Part shown: positions 26,036-37,400 of the stretch, piece by piece | Layout: every line of letters starts with the position of its first letter | How positions within the stretch are numbered: the stretch's first letter is position 1 | Assembly: GCA_024362935.1 (NCBI GenBank) | Contig: JANCRA010000003.1 | Span: 46,847,844-46,911,843, forward strand | DNA length: 64,000 bases | Direction of reading: 5' to 3' | Origin: Setophaga petechia | Taxonomy: Eukaryota > Chordata > Aves > Passeriformes > Parulidae | Notes under the pieces: generated by a model | What the model was told of the DNA's origin: nothing | What the model saw: the letters and a program-made list of their open reading frames with translations, nothing else | The model's database searches: none | Translations under genes and position numbers: made by a program

Positions 26036-27944
26036 ACTTTCTTCTACATTAACCCTGCTTAAATGCCTTTTCCATTGGCTATTTCCAGTTTCCACTCCAA
26101 AAGATGGGATATTGCAGCACACATGGAACTGAATTCCCTCTTCCTCTCTGCAGGTAAGGTGTCTGTGGTATTTTGTTCTCTATGGTGAATCCTGTAACTT
26201 GGTGAGAAATACCTTATCAGCTGAAAGTGTAGAGTAAGAAGTGTGTTACCAGGGAGGAACTGAAAGGTAACCTGATGTTTACCCCTACATTATGTTTTTT
26301 TCCTGAAGTTGAAATAAAAATGCATGTATTGTGCACATGTGTATAAACAGTAGAAAACCATGGTGAAATAGGTGTGCCTTGCTGTAAACCCTTTAAAGAT
26401 GGCTCTGAAAGTCTTAGAAGTGAATGGAAAATTAATCTTTTTTTTTTCTTAGGAGAGACTAAACTGCCATTCTGATTCAGCATCTAATACTGCTTCTTGT
26501 TTCACCTAAAATTACTGAAGTATTTTAAAATAACAGAAAAGACAAATTCCTCAGATGGCTTGAGGATTGGGTCATGCTATTATGTCAAATATACTTACTG
26601 CTTTTTACACTCTCCCCCACTGTTTCCTGGAGATGTTTTATGGCAGGAGAGGTCTATTCAGAAACTAACACATTGATAATAAACCCCAGCATTTGCTTCA
26701 GTTTTATTTTCTCCTGAAACATTGCTGTGAAGTGGCAGATATTGGAAACACAGTTTACTGCAAAGTTGCCTTAACGGTCTTCAATTTCTGTTTGCTTGCA
26801 TTTAGTTTTCCTGTGGAGAATGAAAATGACTGTTCCAGCCAAGGCTGGGAAGATTTTCCCTGGGCTAACAATGAGCAGAGAACTGAAGTGCTGGAATTCT
26901 TTCCTTGATGTCAGTTTAACTGACTCAGTGGCATAAAACAAAATTAGTAACGGTTCAAGTGCGTAATCTTTCCTCTGGTTAGAACTTCCCTGACAAATAC
27001 TTATTATTTGGCTAACAAGGAGTAATTAAGCTTCCGCAAAGAGGACCAAGAGAAAAGTGATTGACCCCTCAAGGCTGAGCCTCAGCAGGGTCTAACTAAA
27101 GCTCCTTCCTGAGACTGTGAGTCACTGTGAGACAGAGCCAGTCCTCCCTCCCCTCAGTCATGTTTTTTACTCTGGTGAGGAAACAAAATTAGAATAAGCT
27201 CAGATTTTAAATGAAGTTGCTGAGCTCTCAGACAACTTTCAGGAAAAGCAGAAGTATGTGAAGTTGCATCAGAACTTGCTCTTGTACCAGGCAAGCAATT
27301 TAGAGTTTATGTAGTGCTATCAAGGGTTTCTTGGTTAAGTGTGATTGCTGTTAATTAATGGTTAATGCATTACATGTCAATCTTATCTTCAAAGGTTCAG
27401 AATGTAAAGTCTTTGATAAGCAAAGATCCAGATTAGCATATCAAAATAGAAGGGTTCCTTAAAATAACTCACACTTTGGGTGTGGATGCAGTTTGTCCTG
27501 TAACTTTGTTAAAGCTATTTTGGGTAAGCATAAAAAACAAAGGTTTCTTTCCACAGCAAGTTTGTCTGAATATGATCTTCACTTAAACTGGTTTTGCTCA
27601 GTTAGTTCAATCCTATAAAAACAGTGAGGATTTAAATATGAGTATGGCTATATAAAATCATGTGCTAGGTTTATGCACAACTTGTAAGCATCCTCTTGAT
27701 TAACCTACCAAGTGCTGGAGCAGCTGAGACTTGTATAAACCACTCATTTTAATGAAACATTTAAGCATGGACTGCTAACCTAGTGACTTGAATGGGACTA
27801 TTTATATTCTGAGTGGAAAACAAATCCTGTTCTGGCAAAGGATTTTAGCATGTCATTTAATTCAGGAGTAACAGAAGCCAGCAAAAAGAATGAAGAGAAA
27901 AATGAAAAGCAGCACACAGGGTTTTAGTGGGTTTTTTTCTGGAA

Positions 27945-27990
27945 GTTTTTTGTTTGTTTGTTTGTTTGATTGGTTGGTTGGTTGGAGTTT
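27945..27990. repeat. (GTTT)n/(GGTT)n simple tract
   Basis: A run of TTTG units passes into GGTT units and then T-rich sequence. It is low-complexity DNA with no coding meaning, although it opens a short frame of V, F, W and L residues. Confidence 0.8.
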
Positions 27991-28174
27991 TTTTGTTGTT
28001 GTTGGTTAGTTGGTTTTTATATATGTGGGTGTGGTGGGTTTCGTTGTTTTTTACAATTTGTGGAGCATTTAGTTTGGATTTTGTTTGTCCACTCTATTGT
28101 TTTTACTAAAAATCCAAACTGCCAGAAAATCACTGAACTCTGTTCAAAGCAGAGATTAAGTCCCTTCCATTAGA

Positions 28175-28195
28175 AGAACTACATGAATGTAGTTC
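28175..28195. repeat. short perfect inverted repeat
   Basis: GAACTACAT and ATGTAGTTC form a 9-bp inverted repeat around a short spacer. A further GAACTACATT copy lies just downstream, near 28202. Confidence 0.6.
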
Positions 28196-30001
28196 ATGTG
28201 TGAACTACATTAATTGCTTTTCTTTAGTGACTTTTCACTGAATCTAACTGTATTTTAATGCACTTTAGGAAGGGTCTTCTGTGTTTACTGGTGACCTTGT
28301 GGGTGCTCAGCTACTAACTTATCTGCATATTTAAAAGTTGTGTCTTTCCTTCTTAGGTGGAATAGCTGTCTTCTAATTGGAGAAATGCTAATGTATTTTA
28401 AGATGGCAGATGTTTCTGGTAATAGTAACAGCTGTAATGTTAGCAAATAGATTCATTAGGAAATTTTATCAAAATAATTTTTTATGTTAATAATTTAGTT
28501 CAGAGTATCCATCTTGAAGAAAGAGCATAAATAATTATTTGTGGATTCCAAAGTCCTGAATAAATTATGGAGCAAAAGGCTGGGAAAAAGGGGAAGGGAA
28601 AGGCTGCTAGGGTATGCTCAGTGAATAAGACAGATTGTGTTTGGCAACTGACTGTGCTACTGGGAGGCTATAACATCTCTAAAAGATATCTCTAATGAAT
28701 AAAAATCTGTGGATGATTACAGTCTCCATCACATACAGAAAACCAATCTTATGATTTATCACCTATGAGAATTAGAATTACTTCCTACAGTGGGCTTTGC
28801 TGTCTGCTGCACCCAGAGGATCAGTGATCCATGCAAGTTAGGCCTGTGACTTCCCAGCTTGTGCTGAGCTGTGCTGTCTGTCCAGCCTGGCCTCCAGGCC
28901 CACAGGGGACAAATTTCCCTGGCTGATTTCCCACAGGATTTTATGGGCAGGTCCCACATGGTACCTGCAATGACAACCCCTGCATGCCCTGCACTTCATC
29001 TGAAAATGGCAGCAAAGGGTTCTGGTGTGAACATGTTTTATGTTTGGCCATAGAAAAAACGTGTAGAGTTGTCTCTTTGGACAAAACTCCTGTAATAGCT
29101 TGAATGACCAAAATGGTGTAAATTTTCCATGGGCAGGATCTGCGTGACGTGCTGCACCTGGTTGATGCTGGACAGCCCAGGGTTCCTGAAGGAATGTAAG
29201 GTTATCTACACGGTTCTCTCCATTATAATGTTGGCTACAATAAATGGTATTTTAAGTGACACTTTAGAATCTGAGTGCCTTTCTTACTGGAATCACAATA
29301 AACCAGCACCGCCTTGTACAAAAATAGTTGTCAAACTGTACCTACCAGAACTATTTCACTTGGAGTGCTATTTTTGTTCTGATGATGCAATTAGCTGAAG
29401 AAAAACTGGGCAAATCTTAATTTTTTCCCCTGCTGTTTATTATGTGTCATGAGTTTGGGATTTTAATGGTTCTGTGTGAAATCCATGAAAAACAAACCTT
29501 CAAGTGATCATGAGCTGTGTTCTGTGAAGGACAGTCTGAGTGTTTGGAGCAATATATGTGGGTTACCGAGTGACAGAAAAGTGTGAACTTTTCTATCAAT
29601 TGCAGGAAATAGTGCATGCAGGAGTCCTATGTCTCAGCCTCTGTCAGTCAAAAAATGTTAGAGAGTTTTGCACCTTCTAAGACCATGCCCATCATCCCTC
29701 ACTTCTCTGCCATTGTCCTTTTCTGCAAAGTGAGCTCACAGAGATGCTCCCAGTGCGTGGCTCCTGTTTGGGCCTAGGGCTCCAGTGCATTTGGGGTTTG
29801 GATCCTGGCTGTGTTGCTGATATGATTTATGGTATTTGCTCTTCAGACTGGAATGCTGAAGACATCCATCAAGATGTACAAAAAGGCCATTCCATCTCTT
29901 TTCCCAAAGCTGGTCTGAAGAGGTATTTTTGCTAAGTAGACCAACCAACACAGCACTTAGCCAAAAAACCAGGGACTCATTCGTGGAAAAAAGACCATTG
30001 A

Positions 30002-30063
30002 GATCACAGGATAAATAATAACTTATCCTGTGATAAATTGTAATAATTATTTATCCTGTGATC
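30002..30063. repeat. 18-bp perfect inverted repeat with a third internal copy
   Basis: The arm at 30002-30019 is the exact reverse complement of the arm at 30046-30063. A partial third copy (TTATCCTGTGATAAA) sits in the loop at 30023-30037. The structure could form alternative hairpins. No transposase or family signature is visible. Confidence 0.8.
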
Positions 30064-30864
30064 ACATCATAAATAATAATTTCCTTTTCCTACAACATGC
30101 AGAAGAAATTATGCATAAACTTATTTTAATAATCTCTCTTGAAGTGATTGCACAACTGATGCCCTCACCAGAGCTTATTCCAGTCCCACAGCATTAAAGA
30201 AGACTTAACATAAAAAACCTACCCCAAACACCCAAAAACTCAAAAAAACTTCCAACAACACAACTCCTTCCTCTTGGTCACGTTTTGCCTGGCTTCTGCT
30301 GTGGAGGCAGTGGAGCAGGAGGTGTTTTAGCTCTCCCCCTGCACTGGGATTGCACTGCGCTCTCTCCAGCTGTGCGCAGCTTTCCTTCCAAGCTGTTTGT
30401 GGGGCAGAAAAATTCCGAGAGGAAAGCTGCTCTCCTTACTGTGAGGTATATCCTGCTGGGAACATTGGACCCGAGACTTTCATGAATTCAATCACAGACT
30501 CAACTGTATTCCCGTTCTTCAAAACTCCACAGTTTTCAAGTGGGGAATTATTTGGAAAGACACAAGAGTATCAGGCTCACTAATACATTCACGATAGCCT
30601 GAATTACCACGTAATGCTTATTTTATCTATCCAGTAGCACATCATAATGACAAGACTGTTTTATTTACTATCGCATCTGAGGTGAAAACCCTGAACAGTG
30701 TTTTAACTGTGCTGAAGAACACTAAAGCGACCAATGTTAATTTATGCACCCATGTTACACCGAGCCATCAGAAATAAAACTGAAAGGGACAGGATCCAGC
30801 ACATGTCCATTTCACCGTGTGCATTTCCTAGTAAGAATAAAAGGCAGACCTGGGGCAGCAGAGG

Positions 30865-31480
30865 AAGCCCGGCACGCCGGAGAACGAGCCCGTGAGACGC
30901 AGGGCCGGGCGGCGCTGAGGGGCGCGGGCCGCCCCCGCCGCGCTCCGCAGCCACCGGGGCGGGACGCGGCTGCCGGGGCGGCGCCAGCGGGGCCGGGCCG
31001 GGCCGGGCCGCGCCCCCGGGGCCGGCGCAGGCCGGGGCACAGCAGCAGCGGCGGCGGGCGCGGGCCGGGAGCGGGCCGGCCATGGTGGGGCTCAAGGAGG
31101 AGCTGCTCAAGTCCATCTGGCACGCCTTTACCGCACTCGACCTCGACCGTAGCGGAAAGGTCTCCAAGTCCCAGCTGAAGGCAAGCGGGGGGTCGCCAGC
31201 CCGGGGGGGTGCGGGGGGTCGGTCCTCGCCGAGCGCTGACGCCGCGGGCACGGGGCGCGGGCTGGGACCTGCCTGCGGCGGCCGCTCTGGGCGCACACGG
31301 CGCTCGCTTTGGGGCTCTCTGGGCGCTGTGAATCGCGTTCTCCCCGCCGTTCGTCCCACGGCATCGCTGTCCTTGCGGGCCCCGGCCACCTCCGTCCCGC
31401 GGGCGGCTGGCGCGGAGCCGTCCTGGAGCCCGGGCAGGCTGATTTTCATTCCGCTCCGTCCTCCCCGGGATGTCAGCGCA
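30865..31480 (+). promoter_or_regulatory. SWAP70: SWAP70 CpG island, promoter and 5' UTR
   Basis: Composition rises sharply to GC- and CpG-rich DNA around the SWAP70 start codon. It includes a GGCCG-type reiteration near 30990-31010 and several GC-box-like GGGGCGG words. There is no TATA box. The transcription start should lie a short way before 31082. Confidence 0.75.
31082..31180 (+). CDS. SWAP70: SWAP70 coding exon 1 (GC donor)
   Basis: This exon encodes residues 1-33, [20 protein letters not shown] and onward to SKSQLK, with an EF-hand-like DLDRSGKVS loop. The ATG context is GGCCATGG. The donor reads AAG|GCAAGC. A GC donor is the only choice nearby that joins exon 2 in phase 0 at the conserved K-V junction. 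Confidence 0.95.
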
Positions 31481-34400
31481 CAAACCCTTGTTGTGCTTCT
31501 GGTCCGCTTTCAACCGCATGTCCTTGCTACCCTTTCTGGCCAAAATCTTTTGTGGGGTAGCCACAAGGTCCCATCTATAGGGGTTGGCTGCGTCCAAGTG
31601 AAATTCACAGCTTGCCAAGGGGAGAGAGAGGTTCCACAGTGCCCTCTTATTTGGATATAAACAGGAGAATTAGTCAAGAGGCTCCAACTGTGCCATTCTT
31701 TCCTTAGCTTATACGCTGAAGTAGTGTTTGTGCTCTTAAAAGAGCTCTCAGGCAGCTCGCTGAATCCAGTCCCATCTTGGCCCTGCTTTATGGGACCGTC
31801 TTGGCCTGGGAATAATAGCAGGAATCTGGCTAAATAAATATTTTGAATTAGAACGCAACACCTGTTGACATTCGAGACTGTGGGTCCTTGTGCTCGGCGC
31901 TGGGGCTGCGTGGGCAGCAGCGATCAGCCGAGGTTTGTGACTTTTGCGGGATTAACTCCACCGGCGACAGTGGCCGTGCTCTGGGTGCTGCTCCCAAGCG
32001 TGACTGGTCGCTCATGGACTTTATTTTTAGCATGATGTAATGAGGGTCTGGAGCGTGCTGCAAGCAGCCTGTTCCTCTTCTCCTTTTCTTCTGCTGGGCT
32101 GATGGGGCTGTGAGATAGAGCCGGACTCGGCCAGAAGTGACTGCGGGGCAGGATCCGGGCCAGACGCCAGACCTGGCTGTGAACTCCGGCTGAAAATGTG
32201 CGCGGGCCCTGGGTTCTTCACAGGGGTGTCAGTGAAAGTGAGTCGTTGTATTCCAGCCTTGCAGGATGAACTGAAGCAGGTAGCAGAGAAGCTTTTTTTG
32301 TGTTTTTATCATCCTGCTTTTTATAGGAATCCTGTTTTCCCGTCATGCTGCCTGCCACGCCTGGTGTGCTCCATGCACTCACCTGAGGGTGTCTGCAGAT
32401 GTCGCGTTGCAGGCCAGTGCAAAACCTCAGGTGATAGAGTGGTCTCTTTGAGCTAGATCTTACAAGCTCTTGGACATCTGTATCACACCTGAGATAGCTC
32501 AGCTACTACAGATGGTATAAAATCAGCAGGACGGCTTCTGTGGCAGTGTTGGATACAGAAAAGTTTTAATAAAAGGCAAAATGACAAAGCTCGTTACAGA
32601 GAAAAATCAAGCTAAGTGTGAGAGGCTCTTGCTCCTGGTAAAACACCTTACAAAAACGATTAGTTCCCTTGTTGCCTTTTTTTTCTAGTAAATTGCTTAG
32701 GCAGGACTTTTTGGCTCCTGTCTAATTGGCTATCCTTAAGTTTGAGGTGAAGTCCCTAAGGTCCTATGAGGTGTCTTTTTACCTAATTGAGGAGAGAAAC
32801 TTCTGGGCTTTTTTCCTTTTTAAGGAGACAAAAGATAATTTTGTCACTCTGTCAGCAAAATGCACATTCCTACTCAGGTGCTGGCCTGAATGAAATGGCT
32901 GAAAAAGCTGCCAGTGTGCTGGTGGGCTGGTACAGCGTCATCAAAAAATGCAGGGCTTTGTGTGTTTGTGCAGTTCTGTCCGTGACATAATTATTAATTA
33001 TTCCTGTGGGAATAATTAATATTAAATCAATATCCATAATTATTCCTGTGGGAAGTGTCAGGTGGAGGATCTGGGATTGTAGAAACAAATCTGAAATGAG
33101 GTTGCCACCTTCTCCTGTGGCCACCAAGAATTAGTTTTCAGGAGGGAGTAGAGGGTGTTGTTACATAGACTTTTTGTGGCAAATGCTGAATGTGGTGTGA
33201 AACTGATGGTCCTCCTGGGGAGAAAAGGTGTGCAGGGTGGCAGTAGCCCCACATGGGTCAAAAAGGGCAGGCAGGACAGCAAAAGAGAAGTTCCTGTATG
33301 ATAGAGATAGGACTGTGTTGTCCTTAGAAGGTATTTCCCAATGAAGTGTTTCTTATTATCATGGGGAAGATACAGCACTCCTGTAAAATGGAGCATTGAT
33401 GATGCTTGGAGACCAACAGGTTAGTACAGATCTATGACATTAGAAAAATATGCTTAATAATTGAGTGGAATGGCTTAATAATTGAGTGGAATGTTTTTAA
33501 AAAATGATAAAAACCTTTTTGTTTTGTGAGAATGGCAGTGTTGTAACCTGCTGAACTCTTCCCTTCTCAGTAAGAAAACCTACTGGCCATGGGTCTTTGG
33601 TTTGTGTAATCCAGTATAAGGTGGTGCCATCACATTTCAGGGAACTTCCTAAGGATAATACCTTTGGTTGTTAAAGGAAGTGATTTTTAGTTACTCTGCC
33701 TAGAGGTGGCCTTTGATCCTTCCATAAAAATAAATAATTAACTTTAAATACTATGAGAAAAATAAATATGTGTGTGTGTATGTGTGTTCTGTATTTGAGG
33801 CCCTACTGCAAAGGGTTTGCATCACACATTTGTTTTCAATAGATCTAGAGCAGATGGATGGAGGTGAGTCAGTTTGGTCTGTTTTGTAGTGTGGAGAAAC
33901 AGCAAATGCTTGAGGGCAAAAATGGGACTTGCTTGGAATAGTAAGGATGTCATGAGATGTCTTCTCTCCATTTGTATCTTTTATATATGTTCTGAGCTGC
34001 TGAGAAAGAAAACAGTCAAATCAGTCCTTGGTGTAATTTTGAATATTGTCTTCTTCCAGTATGCACTGATTTTTTTGTTTGCTTGTTTGGGTTTTTCTTT
34101 TTTTTCAACTGGTAGTCTTCAGAAGTTCTACTGTTATGCTGGCTGCAGCTCTTAGTCTTTTTTTCTACATAACCAGAAACATTTGTGTATTCTGTTCTTA
34201 AATTACAGGTTTTAAGCTGGACACAGTCATTGTTTTGCCAGTGTATTTTTTGGCATGTTCAAACACTGATACAGCAAGGCACAGGTGTAAGTTCTGTGTA
34301 TGCAGTTACAGCTGCTGCTGTGATTCCAGCACGAGCTATATCCAAATTGCTGCCTTTTCTATACTTAGATTCAATTTCATCTGTTTTACAACCTGCAGTT

Positions 34401-37400
34401 TTAAAATTAACTTGTTAATTCACTTTTCATCTGGGTCTTGAAACTCTGTAGTTTTACATATGGTTCCACTTGACAGCCAGCAAAATTGCTTGTAGTGTGT
34501 TTGTGTGTATGAGTGGATCTTGGAAAAATCCACCAATTACTTTTTACTCCCTGTCTGGAAGCTCTTCCATTTGTTGCTTTGTGACTTGTCTCTGCTTAGG
34601 CAGTGGGTTTATTTTGGTGTTCTTGTTTTCCATGCTGCATTGGGGTGTATTTTTTAAGTCTTGGGGTCTTGGACTCCTGTATTCTATCTGCAGAATGGTG
34701 ATGGTGAGCCACATGTGAAAATTGTCTCACTCAGGCCTATATTATAACTTTGGGTGACCAAAAGTACTTGTCAGGCTTAGAAAATTCATACCGGTCTGTT
34801 CTCATTTCTGGAGTGTCAGAGGCTTGTTGTACCTCTTGCCTTTGCTTTGCTTTTCCCCTAGATGAGAAGTTGGTGGCCTGTGGGAAGAGGAAGAATGGTG
34901 TAATCAGGGGTGAGAGGGGTGGTCTGACCACAGAGGAAGACCTGGAACAATGCAGTGAGGCAGGGGCAGGGTGGGAGCCCGGCTGAGTGGGCAGGACAAT
35001 CGGCTTTGTGCAGCGGTGCAGGGCAGTAGGAAATTACTCACTGTGACTCAGGGAAGGGTCCTGCTCTGGGGCTGTCAGCAGGGCTCACAGTGTGTGTGTT
35101 AGGGTAAGCAGTGCTGTCGCTGAGGTGTGAGGGAGGCATGATGTTGGGCCAGGAAAGCCCAGGCAGCCTGCAGACTAAAACAGGGAGCATGAGGAAATGA
35201 CAGGGCCATGAGGCTGTGCTTGAGAGGAGCAGCTCCCAGTGGATCAGCAGCCTGTTTAACCTTGAGCCAGCCTGTGCCCAGGTGGTCAAAGCAGCCAGTG
35301 ACATCCTGGCCTGGATCAGCAATGGTGTGACCAGCAGGACCAGGACAAGGATTGTCCCCTGTACTGGGCACTGGTGAGGCTGCACCTCCAGTGCTGTGTC
35401 CAGTTCTGGGCCCCTCAGTTTAGGAAGGACCTTGAGGTGCTGGAGCAAGTCCAGAGAAGGGCAGCAAAGGTGGTGAAGTGTCTGGAGCACAAGTCCTGTG
35501 AGGAGCAGCTGAGGGAGCTGGGGGTGTTCAGCCTGGAGAAAAGGAGGCTCAGCAGTGACCTTACCACTCCACAGCTGCCTGAAGAGAGCTTGTAGCCAGG
35601 TGGGGATTGGTCATTTCTTCCAGGCAACCAGCAAGAGGACAAAAACTGCAGCCTTAAGGAGGTTCAGGTTAAACATTAGGAAGAATCTTTCCACAGAGGG
35701 GCTGAGTAGCTATTGGAATGGGCAGCCCATGGAAGTGATGGAGTCCCTGGAGGTGTTTAAAGAAAGACTGGACGTGGCACTCAGTGCCATGGTCTGGTTG
35801 ACGTGGTGCTGTTCTGCCATAGGGTGGACTTGATGATCTCAGAGGTCTTTTTCAGCCTAATGGATTCTGTGATTCTCTTTTGCCAGGGAAGATGTAGAAG
35901 AAATTTGCAGTACCCAGAGTATGTTACAAGGAGCTCTTCCTGAGGGCTGGCAGCCCCTGGACAGAAAGGCCGTGGCTCCTTGGGCAGGTGCAGGCTGACA
36001 CCAGGGTGTCACTGCAGGCCAAGGGGGTTTGTGCAGATAATGAAGGCAAAAGAAAGGGTGAAGTTGTTGAAAATGGTCATGAGGGGTGCAAGTGCCCAGG
36101 GATGAAAGGAGCAAATGAAGGAACAGGAGCTGATGTGGATGAAGAGCACAAGTGTCAGGAACCTGGGCTGGAATGCACTCATCCAGCTGGGAAAGAGGCT
36201 GCTGCAGAAACCCAGATGGGGTATGTGCTACCTGACTGGATAAGGAAGCTGGACCTTGGGGATGTGATGATGCAGGATGTGGTGTGTGAATGGTGTACCC
36301 TGGATGAAATGACCTGGTGCTTGTGACAAGGGGCTTATATGATGCTACTTTTAGCACTGGTCATAAAAGAAAAAGGGAAAGTGCTTGTGAGTAGCCTCAT
36401 TTTGGCTGGCTGGCTGGCTGCTGACATGGATGTTAGGGAGAGATGAGCCAAGAATGTCTTGGAATGAATTCACACAAAGCCACTGAATGGGGCTGTCGGG
36501 ATCAGGGGTGCCAACATTTTAAAATCTGAAAAAGAGACGGGGAGTGGGAGGACCCCCCTGAAAGATGGAAAGGAAAAAGAGAAAACTACCAAGAAGCTGA
36601 CAATAGCTGCTGCAGGATTAGTCTGCCCTGGTAATGCTCCCACTGTTACCTGGGCCAAATTTTTGTCACAGAGCAGTAAGTAGTCAGATCCTCCCTCTCC
36701 CTGTAGAAATGCAGATCACTTTTATGGGACATGGTTAAATGAAACTACTCAGATGGTAACAATTCAACACGTGCTGAAAGTTTTGGAAAAAGGGAACTCA
36801 GGAGGGGAGCAGCTCTGGCAGAGTAGACCTGAAGGTAAAGCAGCATGAAACGGCATGATAAAGTAAATCCAAAGTCTGTGATGACCTTTGGGATTCAGCT
36901 TGCTTGTATTTGTATTTGGAACAGAACACCTTCAGTGTTCCCAGATGGGATGCCACCAGGCATCTTTCTTTAAAACTTTCCCTTGAAAGTGAAGGAGTAG
37001 TTGTACCTGGAGTGCACTGGTGTCATGAACCCCCTGCAGGCTGCCTGTGCTGTCCCAGACCCCAGTTTGGGGACCCCACTGTGCCCATGTGCTGCAGCAG
37101 AGATGGGTCTGTGGGCTGGGGCAGGAGCTGGCTTTGGCACGAAGGTCAATTGTTAAATGTGGCATCCAGAGCATGATAAATGCGGAAGGAGAAAGCTGCC
37201 TAGCAACCCTGTGGGCACTGGGGGAATAATCCTGGCTGCTGCAAAACTTCCTCATGGTTGATGCAGCTTCTGCAAGGCAAGGAGATTCTTTTGTACCCCA
37301 ATTAGTCTAGTGCTCAGCTACTTGTTGGGGTTTTTAAAAATTGTTAATTAACACAGAGTATCTTCAGGTCCAGATAATGTGATTTGAGAGAACAAAACCA

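Larger units (their letters stand above)
20571..30865. other. WEE1-SWAP70 intergenic spacer
   Basis: This 10-kb AT-rich spacer has no coding gene that I can support. It contains two CR1 fragments (about 21455-22485 and 25320-26035), a GTTT/GGTT-rich simple tract (about 27945-27990), an inverted repeat at 28175-28195, a larger one at 30002-30063, and an isolated poly(A)-signal-like site at 24336-24341. Regulatory elements for either neighbour may lie here but cannot be recognised by eye. Confidence 0.7.

Noticed and set aside
30742..31618. Minus-strand open frames of 235 and 268 codons over SWAP70 exon 1
   Set aside because: They are shadows in GC-rich CpG-island DNA, with R-, P- and A-rich translation and no domain.
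35988..36326. 112-codon open frame with E-, G- and K-rich translation after the CR1 copy
   Set aside because: It lies in intron 1 next to a dead CR1. I see no domain or promoter, and the minus strand is open over the same bases, suggesting composition only.
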